NCBI GenBank assembly: GCA_023413895.1
Contig: JAEZOU010000020.1
Span: 1 to 64,000 of the forward strand
Length of the DNA: 64,000 nt
Source: Bacteroidota bacterium
Lineage (GTDB): Bacteria; Bacteroidota; Bacteroidia; Bacteroidales; WCHB1-69
Direction: 5' to 3'
In this document: piece after piece, positions 51,284-60,333 of the stretch
How positions within the stretch are numbered: position 1 is the stretch's first letter
Layout of the letters: every line of letters starts with the position of its first letter
Made by a program: the position numbers and the translations under genes
Notes under the pieces: generated by a model
Told to the model about the DNA's origin: nothing
The model's input: only the letters and a program-made list of their open reading frames with translations
The model's database searches: none

Positions 51284-52555
51284 TTATTTCTTTATCAATT
51301 TTTTTACCATAACTCGATTTTTTGAATCGCTTATCTTCAGTAAATAAAATGCTGACGGATAATCGAAAGGGTGAGTAATTATTGTTTCTCCTTCCTCACA
51401 AAACTTTGAAAAGCTGTCTATTTTCCGTCCGTCAATAGTATATAATTCAAATTTTAGTTTTAATTCTCTATCTATAAACAGATTTATTTTCAATTGATTA
51501 TCAATAGGATTTAGGATATTTACCGAGGCAAAATCCGCCTGATCTTGAATTGAAAGTTCCGCCTGCAACTCAAAATCAAGCATTACAGGAAGATGGTCAC
51601 TGCCATTGTACAATGCTACGGCAACCTCAGAAGGCACTGCACTATTATCTGCAGATATTGAACCATTAAAGAATGAACCATCCTGACCTAAAGCTTTATA
51701 TGTTTCATTCAAAGATTTCACTTTTTTACTACCATAGTAGATATAGGGAGAAACCAAAATAAAGTCGAAACGATCATCCATTCCTCCCGTAGAATAACAG
51801 CCATTCTCTGAATAGGTATGAGTAGATTGCGTATGAATATAACGATATTGACTATTATTATTCCAATTTCCTTCCTCATCAATCGGGTCATAAAAACGAT
51901 AAAGGCTATTGGGATAGTTGATCAAATGCTGATATGTAGCTTCATTAGAATTAGTTAGATTAAAATCACCAGAAAAAACATAATTATCTGCTACACCCAT
52001 TTGTTCTAAACGTTGCATTAGACGTTGAACTTGTACAAGACGCTGTTCTGCATTGTTATCATACCCACCAGCTTTAAGATGCGCTATCAGAAATGTAATA
52101 AAAACGGTATCCCCTTCTAACAATGTACTGGAACGATAGTACATTTTGTACGCATTTATATCACGATAAGCTGTAGTAATATAGAAGTAACTATGAAACT
52201 GCAACTTTTCAGTATTGTAATAGAGCATATTAGCAATAGAACCACCCGAAAAATTAGTCAACGGGCAACTTGCATAGTGAGTTATACCATCAACATTCAA
52301 GACATTATTCAAAAAACGGTCAATATACACCGATTGACTTCCAATCTCATTTACACACAACACGTCGGGCTGGGCATACTGCATAATAACCTTAAAATTT
52401 TCGTCTTTCAAATCTAGATAAGCCTCATCAGCGTTACAACCGCTGGGAGCAGAAGTTGTGTAATACATCAGGTTATACTGCATCATTCTAATAGTATCCG
52501 CATTTACAAATGGAAAGGAACAGATACAAACAATCAGAATCAGCAATGTTCTCAT
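51284..52555 (-). CDS. Endonuclease/exonuclease/phosphatase-fold protein with T9SS sorting domain
   Basis: 423 residues: signal peptide (RTLLILIVCICSFPFVNA), EEP catalytic domain (about 20-330) with MQYNLMYY (metal-binding Asn), VLCVNEIGS (Glu), HLKAGG, FSGDFNLTNS (Asp/Asn) and GSDHLPVMLDF (catalytic His). The last 75 residues form a T9SS type A sorting domain (NILNPIDNQLKINLF ... FELYTIDGRKI ... SAFYLLKISDSKNRVMVKKLI). Substrate could be extracellular DNA or phosphoesters. The signals show export to the surface by T9SS. Confidence 0.87.
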   Translation of the reverse strand: MRTLLILIVCICSFPFVNADTIRMMQYNLMYYTTSAPSGCNADEAYLDLKDENFKVIMQYAQPDVLCVNEIGSQSVYIDRFLNNVLNVDGITHYASCPLTNFSGGSIANMLYYNTEKLQFHSYFYITTAYRDINAYKMYYRSSTLLEGDTVFITFLIAHLKAGGYDNNAEQRLVQVQRLMQRLEQMGVADNYVFSGDFNLTNSNEATYQHLINYPNSLYRFYDPIDEEGNWNNNSQYRYIHTQSTHTYSENGCYSTGGMDDRFDFILVSPYIYYGSKKVKSLNETYKALGQDGSFFNGSISADNSAVPSEVAVALYNGSDHLPVMLDFELQAELSIQDQADFASVNILNPIDNQLKINLFIDRELKLKFELYTIDGRKIDSFSKFCEEGETIITHPFDYPSAFYLLKISDSKNRVMVKKLIKK

Positions 52556-52590
52556 CGAATTTACATTTAAAGTTACTATTTCATCATTTT

Positions 52591-53838
52591 CTAAACATCT
52601 GACATTCTAAGAAATATAAATAACATAATTGTAAATGCCAAGAATGAAGTACCTCCATAACTAATAAATGGCAATGGAATTCCGATAATAGGAAGCAATC
52701 CGATGGTCATGCCAATATTTATAAAGAAGTGCATAAATAGAATACCAGCAATACCATAGCCATAGTATCGTACAAATGGATTTCGTTGTTTTTCAGATAG
52801 CGATAAGATTCTAGTAATCATAGCTATGATTAACCCGCAGACGAAAACACTACCTACAAACCCCCACTCTTCACCAATATTACAGAAGATGAAGTCGGTA
52901 CTTTGTTCGGGTACATAGCGCAACTTTGTTTGTGTACCATTCAGGTAACCTTTTCCCAAAAAGCCACCTGAACCGATAGCAATTTTAGACTGATTAACAT
53001 TAAAATCGGCACCGCGTGGGTCGTCAACTTTATCTAAAAGAGTATCAATACGCATACGTTGGTGCGGTTGCAAAACCGATTGGTAGGCAAAGTTAACCAA
53101 AAATACGCAACCGATACAGCAGGCATAAACGAGGATATTCCGAACTACCTTTTTCTTATCTTTCCATTGATAAATCAGGAATCCCAATAAAATTGCGGTC
53201 AACACTGCAATTGAGTAAACCTCGTTAAATTTGAGCGTAAAGACAAACACACTTAAAAATGTAGCACCAAATAATAAAATCCACGTTGCGAGACCTTCGC
53301 GATAGAAGAGAATAATAAAAGAGAAAAATACCAAAGCAGAACCCGTATCTTTCTGCAGAAGCGTAATAGCAACAGGGATAAGAATAAATAGTGCTGCCAT
53401 CAACCACATATTTTTTCGTTCTGCATTTGTTTTACCCTCGTTAAAGAACTTAGCCAAAGCCAAAGCAGTACCAACCTTTCCAAACTCTGTAGGCTGAATA
53501 CTTAGTGAACCTATTCTAATCCAAGCTTTTGCACCAGAAATTTCATCACCTACAAATATTACCAAAATCATTACAAACAGAGTAAAAAGATAGATAAAAT
53601 AGGCAAAATAGGAGTAATTTCGAGTATCGAACATATAAACCACAATAGCAGAAAATATTGCTAGCAAAATATAGATAAGTTGTTTAGCATAACGATGGTC
53701 CATAAAAGGAGTTGTATCGTTAGGAACGTATTCTGAAGAGTATATAGTAAGCCAGCCAATAATTACTAAAAGCACATAATATATCAGCAAATGTATATCT
53801 ATATTTTTTGAGACTCTATTTCTAACGTTATTATACAT
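52591..53838 (-). CDS. rodA: Rod-shape SEDS glycosyltransferase RodA
   Basis: 415 residues, about 10-11 membrane helices. The SEDS signatures include SIQPTEFGKVGTALALAKF, GLGFLGKGYLNGTQTKLRYVPEQSTDFIF (written here as GSGGFLGKGYLNGTQ) and the C-terminal LPFISYGGTSF. Polymerises peptidoglycan during elongation with PBP2. It follows the PBP2 gene by 2 bases, the classic mrdA-mrdB order. Confidence 0.95.
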   Translation of the reverse strand: MYNNVRNRVSKNIDIHLLIYYVLLVIIGWLTIYSSEYVPNDTTPFMDHRYAKQLIYILLAIFSAIVVYMFDTRNYSYFAYFIYLFTLFVMILVIFVGDEISGAKAWIRIGSLSIQPTEFGKVGTALALAKFFNEGKTNAERKNMWLMAALFILIPVAITLLQKDTGSALVFFSFIILFYREGLATWILLFGATFLSVFVFTLKFNEVYSIAVLTAILLGFLIYQWKDKKKVVRNILVYACCIGCVFLVNFAYQSVLQPHQRMRIDTLLDKVDDPRGADFNVNQSKIAIGSGGFLGKGYLNGTQTKLRYVPEQSTDFIFCNIGEEWGFVGSVFVCGLIIAMITRILSLSEKQRNPFVRYYGYGIAGILFMHFFINIGMTIGLLPIIGIPLPFISYGGTSFLAFTIMLFIFLRMSDV

Positions 53839-53840
53839 AA

Positions 53841-55649
53841 CTACTTAATCGACATTGAGACAATTCTTTCTTCTAAATCTTTTCTTTTTACTTCTCTATT
53901 GAGATAAAATTCCGTAATTAGACTTGCGATTGGGCAAGCCACAGTTGCTCCGAAGCCCCCATTTTCCACCAATACAAAAACCACAATTTTAGGGTCATCT
54001 TTGGGTGCAATAGAAGCGAAAACGGAGTGATCCCTTCCATGTGGATTTTGGGCGGTTCCTGTTTTTCCGATGATATGTATCCCATCAATTTTAGCTCCGC
54101 GCGCAGTTCCAGCCTGCACCGCCATATCCATTCCTTCTAAAATCGGGTCAAAATATTTAGGATCAACCTTACAATATATCTTCTCTCCATACCGTTTATT
54201 GGGGTTATCCTTACTCCCTATCGCCTTAATTACATGAGGTTTATAATAATACCCACGATTTGCAACAATTGCCAAAAAATTAGCCATCTGCAAAGGTGTT
54301 ACGCTAGCTTCACCCTGACCAATACCCATTGATATTACGCTATTGGGATTCCATGATTTTCGATAAATTCTATCAAAATAGTCGGAAGTTGGAATAATAC
54401 CCTTCACATCGAAAGGCAAATCGGAGTTAAAAGTTACACCAAATCCCATTGAGAGTAGATATTCACGCCAAACTTGGTAACCTTCTTGGACATTTTTATA
54501 CTTTTTATTTCCGATGATATGATAAAGTGCATTGCAGAAATAGAAATTGCAAGAGTGCTGAACTGCAGAAACCAAGTTTGTTGGACCAGCATGGTGGCAA
54601 CCTACTGTATGAGAACCCATGTGATAACCTCCACTACAATACCAAACCGTATTGGGAGTAACTATTTTCTCTTGCAATGCTATCAACCCATTTGCCAACT
54701 TAAAAGTTGATCCTGGAGGATATGCCGCTTGCAGTGCCCGATTAAACAATGGAACCTTTATTGTATCACAAAGTAATTGGGCAAAATTCTTTCTCAAATC
54801 TTTACCTACTAATAGATTAGGATCGTACGTAGGAGACGATACAATACAGAGAATCTCTCCTGTAGCTGGTTCTATAGCAACAATACTTCCCCGTTTATTT
54901 GTCATTAACTTCTCACCATACTGTTGCAACGGCAGATCGATAGTACTCCACAACGACTGACCTTGTATTGGAAGTAAATCTTCTTCGCCATCCTTATAAC
55001 TTCCTCTTTCTCTATTACTTACATCAACAAGAACTACTCTAACGCCCTTTTCACCACGCAATTCCTCTTCATAAGAGCGTTCAATTCCACTTTTTCCAAT
55101 ATAGTCGCCCATTCTGTAGTAAGAATCGCGTTCTAAGGTTCTTTCATCAACTTCTCCAACGTAACCTAAAATATGAGCAGCAACGGGATAAGCATAGTGA
55201 CGAAGGGTTCTATTTTGCACAAAAAATCCAGGGAAGCGATATAATTTTTCCTGCAAATAGCCATAGTCCTCTTTTGAAATTTGCTGATCAATAATAGAAG
55301 GAATTACTTTAGAGTAGGCAGAAGCTTTTGCAATTCGTTTCAACAACTCCTCCTTAGGAATTTCCAACGTACGGCAAAGGTCGTTAGTGTCGAATTCTCG
55401 CATATCTCGGGGCACTACCATTAGATCGTATGCGGCATCATTATACACTAACAAAGAATCATTACGATCATAGATAAAACCTCGTGCAGGCTGCTCTACC
55501 AATCGCCGAACAGAAGTTTGTTCTGCCATATTTCGATATGACGGGTCAATAACCTGCAAATAGAAAAGACGCACCATATAGATTAGCGCAACTAAAACAA
55601 TTCCGCCAACTATAAAATAGTATCGTTTCTGGAGGAGTGCGTTATTCAT
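53841..55649 (-). CDS. mrdA: Penicillin-binding protein 2
   Basis: 602 residues: N-terminal membrane anchor (about 8-28), PBP dimerisation domain (RRLVEQPARGFIYDRNDSLLVYN), transpeptidase domain with AYPPGSTFK (SxxK nucleophile), SCN (in VQHSCNFYF) and KTGTAQNP. GIGQGEASVTPLQMAN is the family block. Cross-links the elongating wall with RodA. Shares 1 base with the polyprenyl synthase gene upstream, so the three genes form one unit. Confidence 0.95.
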   Translation of the reverse strand: MNNALLQKRYYFIVGGIVLVALIYMVRLFYLQVIDPSYRNMAEQTSVRRLVEQPARGFIYDRNDSLLVYNDAAYDLMVVPRDMREFDTNDLCRTLEIPKEELLKRIAKASAYSKVIPSIIDQQISKEDYGYLQEKLYRFPGFFVQNRTLRHYAYPVAAHILGYVGEVDERTLERDSYYRMGDYIGKSGIERSYEEELRGEKGVRVVLVDVSNRERGSYKDGEEDLLPIQGQSLWSTIDLPLQQYGEKLMTNKRGSIVAIEPATGEILCIVSSPTYDPNLLVGKDLRKNFAQLLCDTIKVPLFNRALQAAYPPGSTFKLANGLIALQEKIVTPNTVWYCSGGYHMGSHTVGCHHAGPTNLVSAVQHSCNFYFCNALYHIIGNKKYKNVQEGYQVWREYLLSMGFGVTFNSDLPFDVKGIIPTSDYFDRIYRKSWNPNSVISMGIGQGEASVTPLQMANFLAIVANRGYYYKPHVIKAIGSKDNPNKRYGEKIYCKVDPKYFDPILEGMDMAVQAGTARGAKIDGIHIIGKTGTAQNPHGRDHSVFASIAPKDDPKIVVFVLVENGGFGATVACPIASLITEFYLNREVKRKDLEERIVSMSIK

Positions 55650-56608
55650 TATTTGCTTCGGCGACTAAATTCGTGTGCAATTTTTTGTAATTTTTCTTTA
55701 TGTTCTTGACTGATATTCAAACCATTGACTATTACTAAAGCTTCCGAGAGATATTTTTCGACATAAGATTCTGTTTTTTCTTTTACTTGAAGTTGATCGA
55801 AAATAGTTTGAACGGCAAATAATTTTTCCTCAAAATCGAAATCTGTACTAGAGAAATAGTGGTTTAAAGTAGCTTTCTGAGTTTCATTTGCTTCTTGAAG
55901 TGCCAATAGATATAGGAATGTCTTCTTATTTTCTTTAATATCACCACCTTTTACCTTACCAAACTTCTGCACATCAGAATAGAGATCCAAAATATCATCT
56001 GTAAGTTGAAAAGCAATTCCCACCTTGATTCCAAAATCATAAATCTGTTGTTGCTCTTGAGGTGTAGCACCAGCCAAGATAGCACCAACTTTCAAACAGC
56101 CCGACAACATTACTGCGGTTTTATAGCGGATCATCATCAGATAATCCTCGATTGAAACCTCATTACTAGTTTCAAAATCGAGGTCATATTGCTGACCTTC
56201 ACATACCTCTAACGAAGTTTGAAGAAATAGGTCTGTCATCTGCAATTTCACATTTTCAGGACAAGGAGTTTTTAGCAACTGTTGGAGTGCCATTGTTGCT
56301 AACGCATCGCCTGAAAGAATTGCGATATTTCCATTCCATTTTTTATAGACTGTCTCCTTTCCTCTTCTGATAGGAGCGTTATCCATAATATCGTCGTGGA
56401 TTAGGGTGAAATTGTGCAACATCTCGAATGCTGCCGCTGGAAACTGTGCCTGAGCAAGATCTCCTCCAAAAATTTCTGTTGCAAGATAAACAAGACGCGG
56501 ACGAATGCGCTTTCCGCCTTGCTGTAAAATATAACCGATGGGCTTATATAAATTTTCTGGTTTTCTTAAATCTGTAATCTCTTGAAAATAAGACTCCAAC
56601 TCTTTCAT
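55649..56608 (-). CDS. Polyprenyl (octaprenyl-type) diphosphate synthase
   Basis: 319 residues. Trans-prenyl transferase with both Asp-rich motifs: TLIHDDIMDNAPIRRGKETVY (FARM) and AFQLTDDILDLYSD (SARM). GGKRIRPRLVYLATE is the IPP-binding block. Builds the side chain of menaquinone or similar. Product length is not readable by eye. First gene of the unit with mrdA and rodA. Confidence 0.92.
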   Translation of the reverse strand: MKELESYFQEITDLRKPENLYKPIGYILQQGGKRIRPRLVYLATEIFGGDLAQAQFPAAAFEMLHNFTLIHDDIMDNAPIRRGKETVYKKWNGNIAILSGDALATMALQQLLKTPCPENVKLQMTDLFLQTSLEVCEGQQYDLDFETSNEVSIEDYLMMIRYKTAVMLSGCLKVGAILAGATPQEQQQIYDFGIKVGIAFQLTDDILDLYSDVQKFGKVKGGDIKENKKTFLYLLALQEANETQKATLNHYFSSTDFDFEEKLFAVQTIFDQLQVKEKTESYVEKYLSEALVIVNGLNISQEHKEKLQKIAHEFSRRSK

Positions 56609-56629
56609 AGAACTATTTTTTTAACTTTG

Positions 56630-56637
56630 CAAAAGTA
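56630..56637 (-). promoter_or_regulatory. -7 box upstream of the polyprenyl synthase-mrdA-rodA unit
   Basis: Minus strand TACTTTTG, 21 bases before the start at 56608. Confidence 0.5.
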
Positions 56638-56713
56638 GAAAAAAAATCGGTTGCTTTTTCATCTTCTAAATTGTTTTTTCAATATCTATTGCCATATATT
56701 TCTTTTATCATAG

Positions 56714-56726
56714 TGTCATTTTGTCA
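56714..56726 (+). promoter_or_regulatory. Upstream element 1 of hsp20
   Basis: TGTCATTTTGTCA, identical to the element at 56756. The centres are 42 bases apart, four helical turns. Likely activator site of the sigma-54 promoter at 56801 (inference). Confidence 0.55.
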
Positions 56727-56755
56727 GTAATACAATATGAAATTTAAATATATTC

Positions 56756-56768
56756 TGTCATTTTGTCA
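56756..56768 (+). promoter_or_regulatory. Upstream element 2 of hsp20
   Basis: Second exact copy of TGTCATTTTGTCA, itself two TGTCA units 3 bases apart. It ends 32 bases before the sigma-54 box. Confidence 0.55.
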
Positions 56769-56800
56769 TTTACTTAGTATTAAAAATTCTTTTTTTTCAT

Positions 56801-56816
56801 TGGCATAAGAATTGCT
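56801..56816 (+). promoter_or_regulatory. Sigma-54 (RpoN) promoter of hsp20
   Basis: TGGCATAAGAATTGCT fits the sigma-54 consensus TGGCAYRNNNNTTGCW at every fixed position, with GG and GC exactly 10 bases apart. Transcription would begin near 56827, leaving a leader of about 46 bases with AAAGGAAA before the ATG. No TAnnTTTG box is seen here. Confidence 0.75.
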
Positions 56817-56872
56817 AAGTTCCTCTGTCTTTAAAAATCAAAATAAAAACAGTTTAAAAGAAAGGAAACATT

Positions 56873-57301
56873 ATGAAACTAATGAAAAGAAACCTAACAG
56901 AAAATCCAATGTGGTTACCAGAAATTTTCGACAACTTTTTTGTAAATGATTGGTCACCAGCAGTAAGAAACAGTGGACTTCCTATCAATGTAAAGGAATC
57001 ATCCAAAGATTATAGTATTGAAATTGCGGTTCCAGGAATGAGCAAAGAAAATTTCTCCCTAACCATTAACAAAAATCTCCTAACATTAAAAATGGAGAAA
57101 GAGACAAAAAATGAAGAGAAAGAACACACCTATTTAAGACGTGACTTTATGCATCACAGTTTTCACCAATGCTTCAATATTCCAGAAGATGTTGATAAAG
57201 AAAAAATTACCGCTTGCGTAAAGCACGGAATCCTCTTGGTTGAACTTCCAAAACAAGAAGTTAATATTGAAAAAGGTGAAAGGACAATTGAAATTCAATA
57301 G
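56873..57301 (+). CDS. Hsp20 small heat-shock protein
   Basis: 142 residues. Alpha-crystallin domain from about 40 to 135: PINVKESSKDYSIEIAVPGMSKENFSLTINKNLLTLKMEKE, then the L-rich turn YLRRDFMHHSFHQCFNIPEDVDKEKITACVKHGILLVELPK, with the GILxVxLPK signature. An ATP-independent holdase that keeps unfolding proteins soluble. Own promoter of sigma-54 type and own terminator make it a single-gene unit. Confidence 0.95.
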   Translation: MKLMKRNLTENPMWLPEIFDNFFVNDWSPAVRNSGLPINVKESSKDYSIEIAVPGMSKENFSLTINKNLLTLKMEKETKNEEKEHTYLRRDFMHHSFHQCFNIPEDVDKEKITACVKHGILLVELPKQEVNIEKGERTIEIQ

Positions 57302-57315
57302 TTCAATTTTACAAC

Positions 57316-57346
57316 AAAAAAAGGCTGCTTTTGAGCAGCCTTTTTT
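57316..57346. terminator. Bidirectional terminator between hsp20 and the HMA protein gene
   Basis: Perfect GGCTGC/GCAGCC stem with TTTTGA loop, A run to the left and T run to the right, between convergent genes. Confidence 0.9.
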
Positions 57347-57363
57347 GTTTCAGATAATATTCA

Positions 57364-57915
57364 TTATTTAGAATGAGAACATTTGTGATTTGGATCTTTT
57401 TGTCCTGAACATTTATGTGTTGTGGATTGAGCTGGTTTTGCTTGAAAGTTTTTGCTTTGTGGATTGTGAGAACATTTATGTTGTGCATTTTTAGATGCTT
57501 GACCATGAGTACATTTATGATGTGATGATTGGTCGTGAGAACACTTGTGTTGTGTATCTTTTTGCGGAGCGGTTTGTGTTCCGCAACTTTTTTCGCCACG
57601 ACAGCAAGCTGGAAGTTTAGCACGAGCTGCTGGGTCAGCTTTTACATCATCCGCATTGTAACCCAATTTACTAATTTGAGTACGCAATTGGTTAGGATTA
57701 GTCTTTGCAGCATCGTAAGTAACAGTGATTTTTGCAGTTTTTGCATCATAAGAGTAATCTTTCACACCTTTAAAATAGGGAACTTGTGAATTAAAAAGGT
57801 CAGCACATTTTTGACAAACACCATTAGTTTGAATGGTAACTTTTGCTGTTGATTGTTGAGCAAATACGCCACAAGAGAAGACAACGGCGATTGCAAGAAG
57901 AATTAATTTTTTCAT
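57364..57915 (-). CDS. Exported heavy-metal-associated (HMA) protein with Cys/His-repeat tail
   Basis: 183 residues: signal peptide (KKLILLAIAVVFSCGVFAQ), HMA fold (about 23-90) with the metal motif GVCQKCADLF, then a linker with PACCRGEKSCG, and a tail (about 115-183) with five spaced (H)KC(S/T)(H/G) units. The HMA part suggests Cu(I) or a similar soft metal. The tail would bind several more ions. Located 48 bases after a TonB-dependent receptor gene on the same strand, so the pair may handle uptake and periplasmic storage of metal. The metal is not known. Confidence 0.85.
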   Translation of the reverse strand: MKKLILLAIAVVFSCGVFAQQSTAKVTIQTNGVCQKCADLFNSQVPYFKGVKDYSYDAKTAKITVTYDAAKTNPNQLRTQISKLGYNADDVKADPAARAKLPACCRGEKSCGTQTAPQKDTQHKCSHDQSSHHKCTHGQASKNAQHKCSHNPQSKNFQAKPAQSTTHKCSGQKDPNHKCSHSK

Positions 57916-57963
57916 AGTACTTGTTTTTAAATAATTGATTTATAATATTTTATATTGATAATT

Positions 57964-60222
57964 CTATCGCAAAGTAATTCGGACGCCAAGATAAGCCCTA
58001 ATTCCTGTTATAGGAGCATAAACGACCGAAGCATCAAAATATTCACTAAAGGGATCTTCGGAAGCAATTATTGGATCTTTCTGTTTATAGTTAAGTAGAT
58101 TTTCTCCACCCACATAGATTTCCCATAGCCTGAATTTCTTCGTAATTTGCGCATTCATAATACAATAAGCAGGTGACCTATCGGGGCGCTGATATTGCTC
58201 AGGATTACTGGAGGTATTAGGCAAACGCATTGGGCCATTAACATTTAGTGATAGATTAAACTTCCATTTATCGTAAGGAAGGCTATAATTGATATTAAAA
58301 ACAGCCTTATGAGGACTCATCAATGCTTTCCGTACCCAATTTCCTTGGGAAGTATAACGCACATCGTTATAACGATAAGCCATCAGGATTTCAAAACGCT
58401 TTAAAGGTTTCAGTGTAAGTTCTGCTTGGAAAGAATGAGATCGTGAACGATTTCCGTAGCCATTATTCACCCCATTAAGATTGTAAACGAAAACACTTTG
58501 TGCATCTCTATCCACATCAACAATGGTTTGATTTACGAAAGCTGTATAGAAATAATCGATACTAAATGTAGCATCTCCTCCACGCATTGGGAATGTATGC
58601 ACTAAACTGATTCCTGCGTTATATGCCTCTTCAGGTTTTTGAATCTCGTTTGGGAAAAGATTAAATTCACGATTTGAGGTCAGCAACGAAAAATTTTCGC
58701 TATAGAAATTGGCTGTTCTATAACCTTTTCCCACAGACGCACGCAAAGACAAGCGTTTAATGATTTGCCATTTTGCATGCACACGGGGCGTCCAAAATAG
58801 TTGATTAAACGCAAAATTATAATCAAGACGCATTCCAGCCATCACCACCAACTTTGGGTCTAAAATATAGGCATACTCCGCAAAAACTCCTGGTACAGGT
58901 TCAAAAAGGGTAAACATCGTTCCTGCTTTATCAATCTTTTTCAAATCATTCAGTAAATGATCCATTTGGAAACTTCCACCTGCTGTAAGTTTATGCCTTG
59001 ACTTTTCTCCAAACTTCCTAGAATAAAGAATATTAGCATAGAAACTATTTTGAATACCCGTAAAGAAACGCTGACCAAAAACTGCATTCGTATTATGGTA
59101 AGTATAAGACAGAATTGTTCCAATACTCTCTTCATTTCCAGGCAGAAGGAAACCATTCTTTGTAATTAAATCCACCTTTTTATTATCGATATGCAAACCA
59201 TATACCTCTCCAGATCCTGCATCTGTATGCCAATTGTAATCCTTTTGTCCGCCATATCGGTTATCCCATACAAAATCGACAAAACTTCTGCCAGAGAACT
59301 TTCCGGGGATTTTATAATCCCAACGATTCATTGCATTAATTTGCTGATTGATAGGCATATCTAAAAATCCATCTTTATTCATATCCATCTTAGCAAACTG
59401 GACTCCACCGAAAAGCATCAGCATAGTTGAGACATTTTCCTCTTCATCAATACGAAAGCGACTATTCAGACTAAATTCACCTTTTCCCATTGTACTTCCG
59501 AAGAGATTCAGGTGCAGGCGTTCATAATTATTTTCAGGCTTTTTATACTCCACATCAATTTGACCTGTAAGAGCTTCATAGCCATGAGTTACGGAAGCCA
59601 CACCTTTAGAAACGCTGATGGATTCCATCCAGGAACCAGGAACAAATCCCAAACCGAACTGATGTGTCAGCAAGCGAATAAAGGGAACATTTTCGAGCAG
59701 AATTTGACTATAAACGCCAGCAAGACCAAGCATTGATATTTGGCGTGCACCTGTCACAGCATCTGCATACTCCATATCCACAGCAATAGTACTTTCAAAA
59801 CTTTCTGCCAAATTGCAACACGCCGCCCTGCGCAATCCATCTTGCGTAATTACCGTTGTCAAAATTGGCTTAATAGAAACAAAAGAACCATTGTAAGCCA
59901 CCACTTGAACCTGTTCTAACTGGTGCGCATGCGACAACACCACCTGAATATTGTTCAGATCTGCAGGGATCACCAAAGTTTCAGGAGTATGCGTAAGAAC
60001 AGAAACCACAATTGTATCCGTATTAGTGCGTGGAAGTTCAAAATTTCCTTGCGAATCAGAATAGGTTCCGACGGAAGTTCGTAACCACTGTATTGCCGCT
60101 AAAGTTACTGGTGTTGAATCACCTTCACTACTCACTTCCAACACTTTACCCGAAAGTATTTGTGCAGAAGTAACATTACAAAGGAAAATCAGCGCAGAAA
60201 TCAGCAATAGTTTTTTCATCAT
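57964..60222 (-). CDS. TonB-dependent outer-membrane receptor
   Basis: 752 residues from ATG 60222 (60219 is equivalent). An upstream frame to 60288 is rejected because the -7 box at 60247 lies within it. Signal peptide (KKLLLISALIFLCNVTSAQ), carboxypeptidase-regulatory-like domain (about 22-95), plug domain (about 105-215, VITQDGLRRAACCNLAESFESTIAV, LLENVPFIRLL), then the 22-strand barrel ending in YLGVRITLR. The Cys pair in the plug and the metal-binding partner downstream suggest a metal substrate, possibly copper. That is inference from the neighbour. Confidence 0.88.
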   Translation of the reverse strand: MMKKLLLISALIFLCNVTSAQILSGKVLEVSSEGDSTPVTLAAIQWLRTSVGTYSDSQGNFELPRTNTDTIVVSVLTHTPETLVIPADLNNIQVVLSHAHQLEQVQVVAYNGSFVSIKPILTTVITQDGLRRAACCNLAESFESTIAVDMEYADAVTGARQISMLGLAGVYSQILLENVPFIRLLTHQFGLGFVPGSWMESISVSKGVASVTHGYEALTGQIDVEYKKPENNYERLHLNLFGSTMGKGEFSLNSRFRIDEEENVSTMLMLFGGVQFAKMDMNKDGFLDMPINQQINAMNRWDYKIPGKFSGRSFVDFVWDNRYGGQKDYNWHTDAGSGEVYGLHIDNKKVDLITKNGFLLPGNEESIGTILSYTYHNTNAVFGQRFFTGIQNSFYANILYSRKFGEKSRHKLTAGGSFQMDHLLNDLKKIDKAGTMFTLFEPVPGVFAEYAYILDPKLVVMAGMRLDYNFAFNQLFWTPRVHAKWQIIKRLSLRASVGKGYRTANFYSENFSLLTSNREFNLFPNEIQKPEEAYNAGISLVHTFPMRGGDATFSIDYFYTAFVNQTIVDVDRDAQSVFVYNLNGVNNGYGNRSRSHSFQAELTLKPLKRFEILMAYRYNDVRYTSQGNWVRKALMSPHKAVFNINYSLPYDKWKFNLSLNVNGPMRLPNTSSNPEQYQRPDRSPAYCIMNAQITKKFRLWEIYVGGENLLNYKQKDPIIASEDPFSEYFDASVVYAPITGIRAYLGVRITLR

Positions 60223-60246
60223 AAAAATTAAACTCTTTTCCGACTG

Positions 60247-60254
60247 CAAAAATA
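60247..60254 (-). promoter_or_regulatory. -7 box upstream of the TonB receptor gene
   Basis: Minus strand TATTTTTG, 24 bases before the chosen start. Confidence 0.5.
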
Positions 60255-60304
60255 GTAAAAAGTAAAATCTCACCAAAAACAAAATCATTTCTCCATTTTT
60301 TCTC

Positions 60305-60312
60305 TATCTTTG
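60305..60312 (+). promoter_or_regulatory. -7 box upstream of the MBOAT gene
   Basis: TATCTTTG, 21 bases before ATG 60334. Divergent from the receptor promoter. Confidence 0.55.
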
Positions 60313-60333
60313 CAAACTTTTTAAAACAAAAAA

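Noticed and set aside
57309..57623. Lys/Asn/His-rich minus-strand frame beside the HMA protein
   Set aside because: It is the out-of-frame image of the Cys/His repeats of the HMA protein and has no start context of its own.
60223..60288. Longer N-terminus of the TonB receptor
   Set aside because: The -7 box at 60247-60254 lies inside it, and a clean signal peptide begins at 60222/60219.
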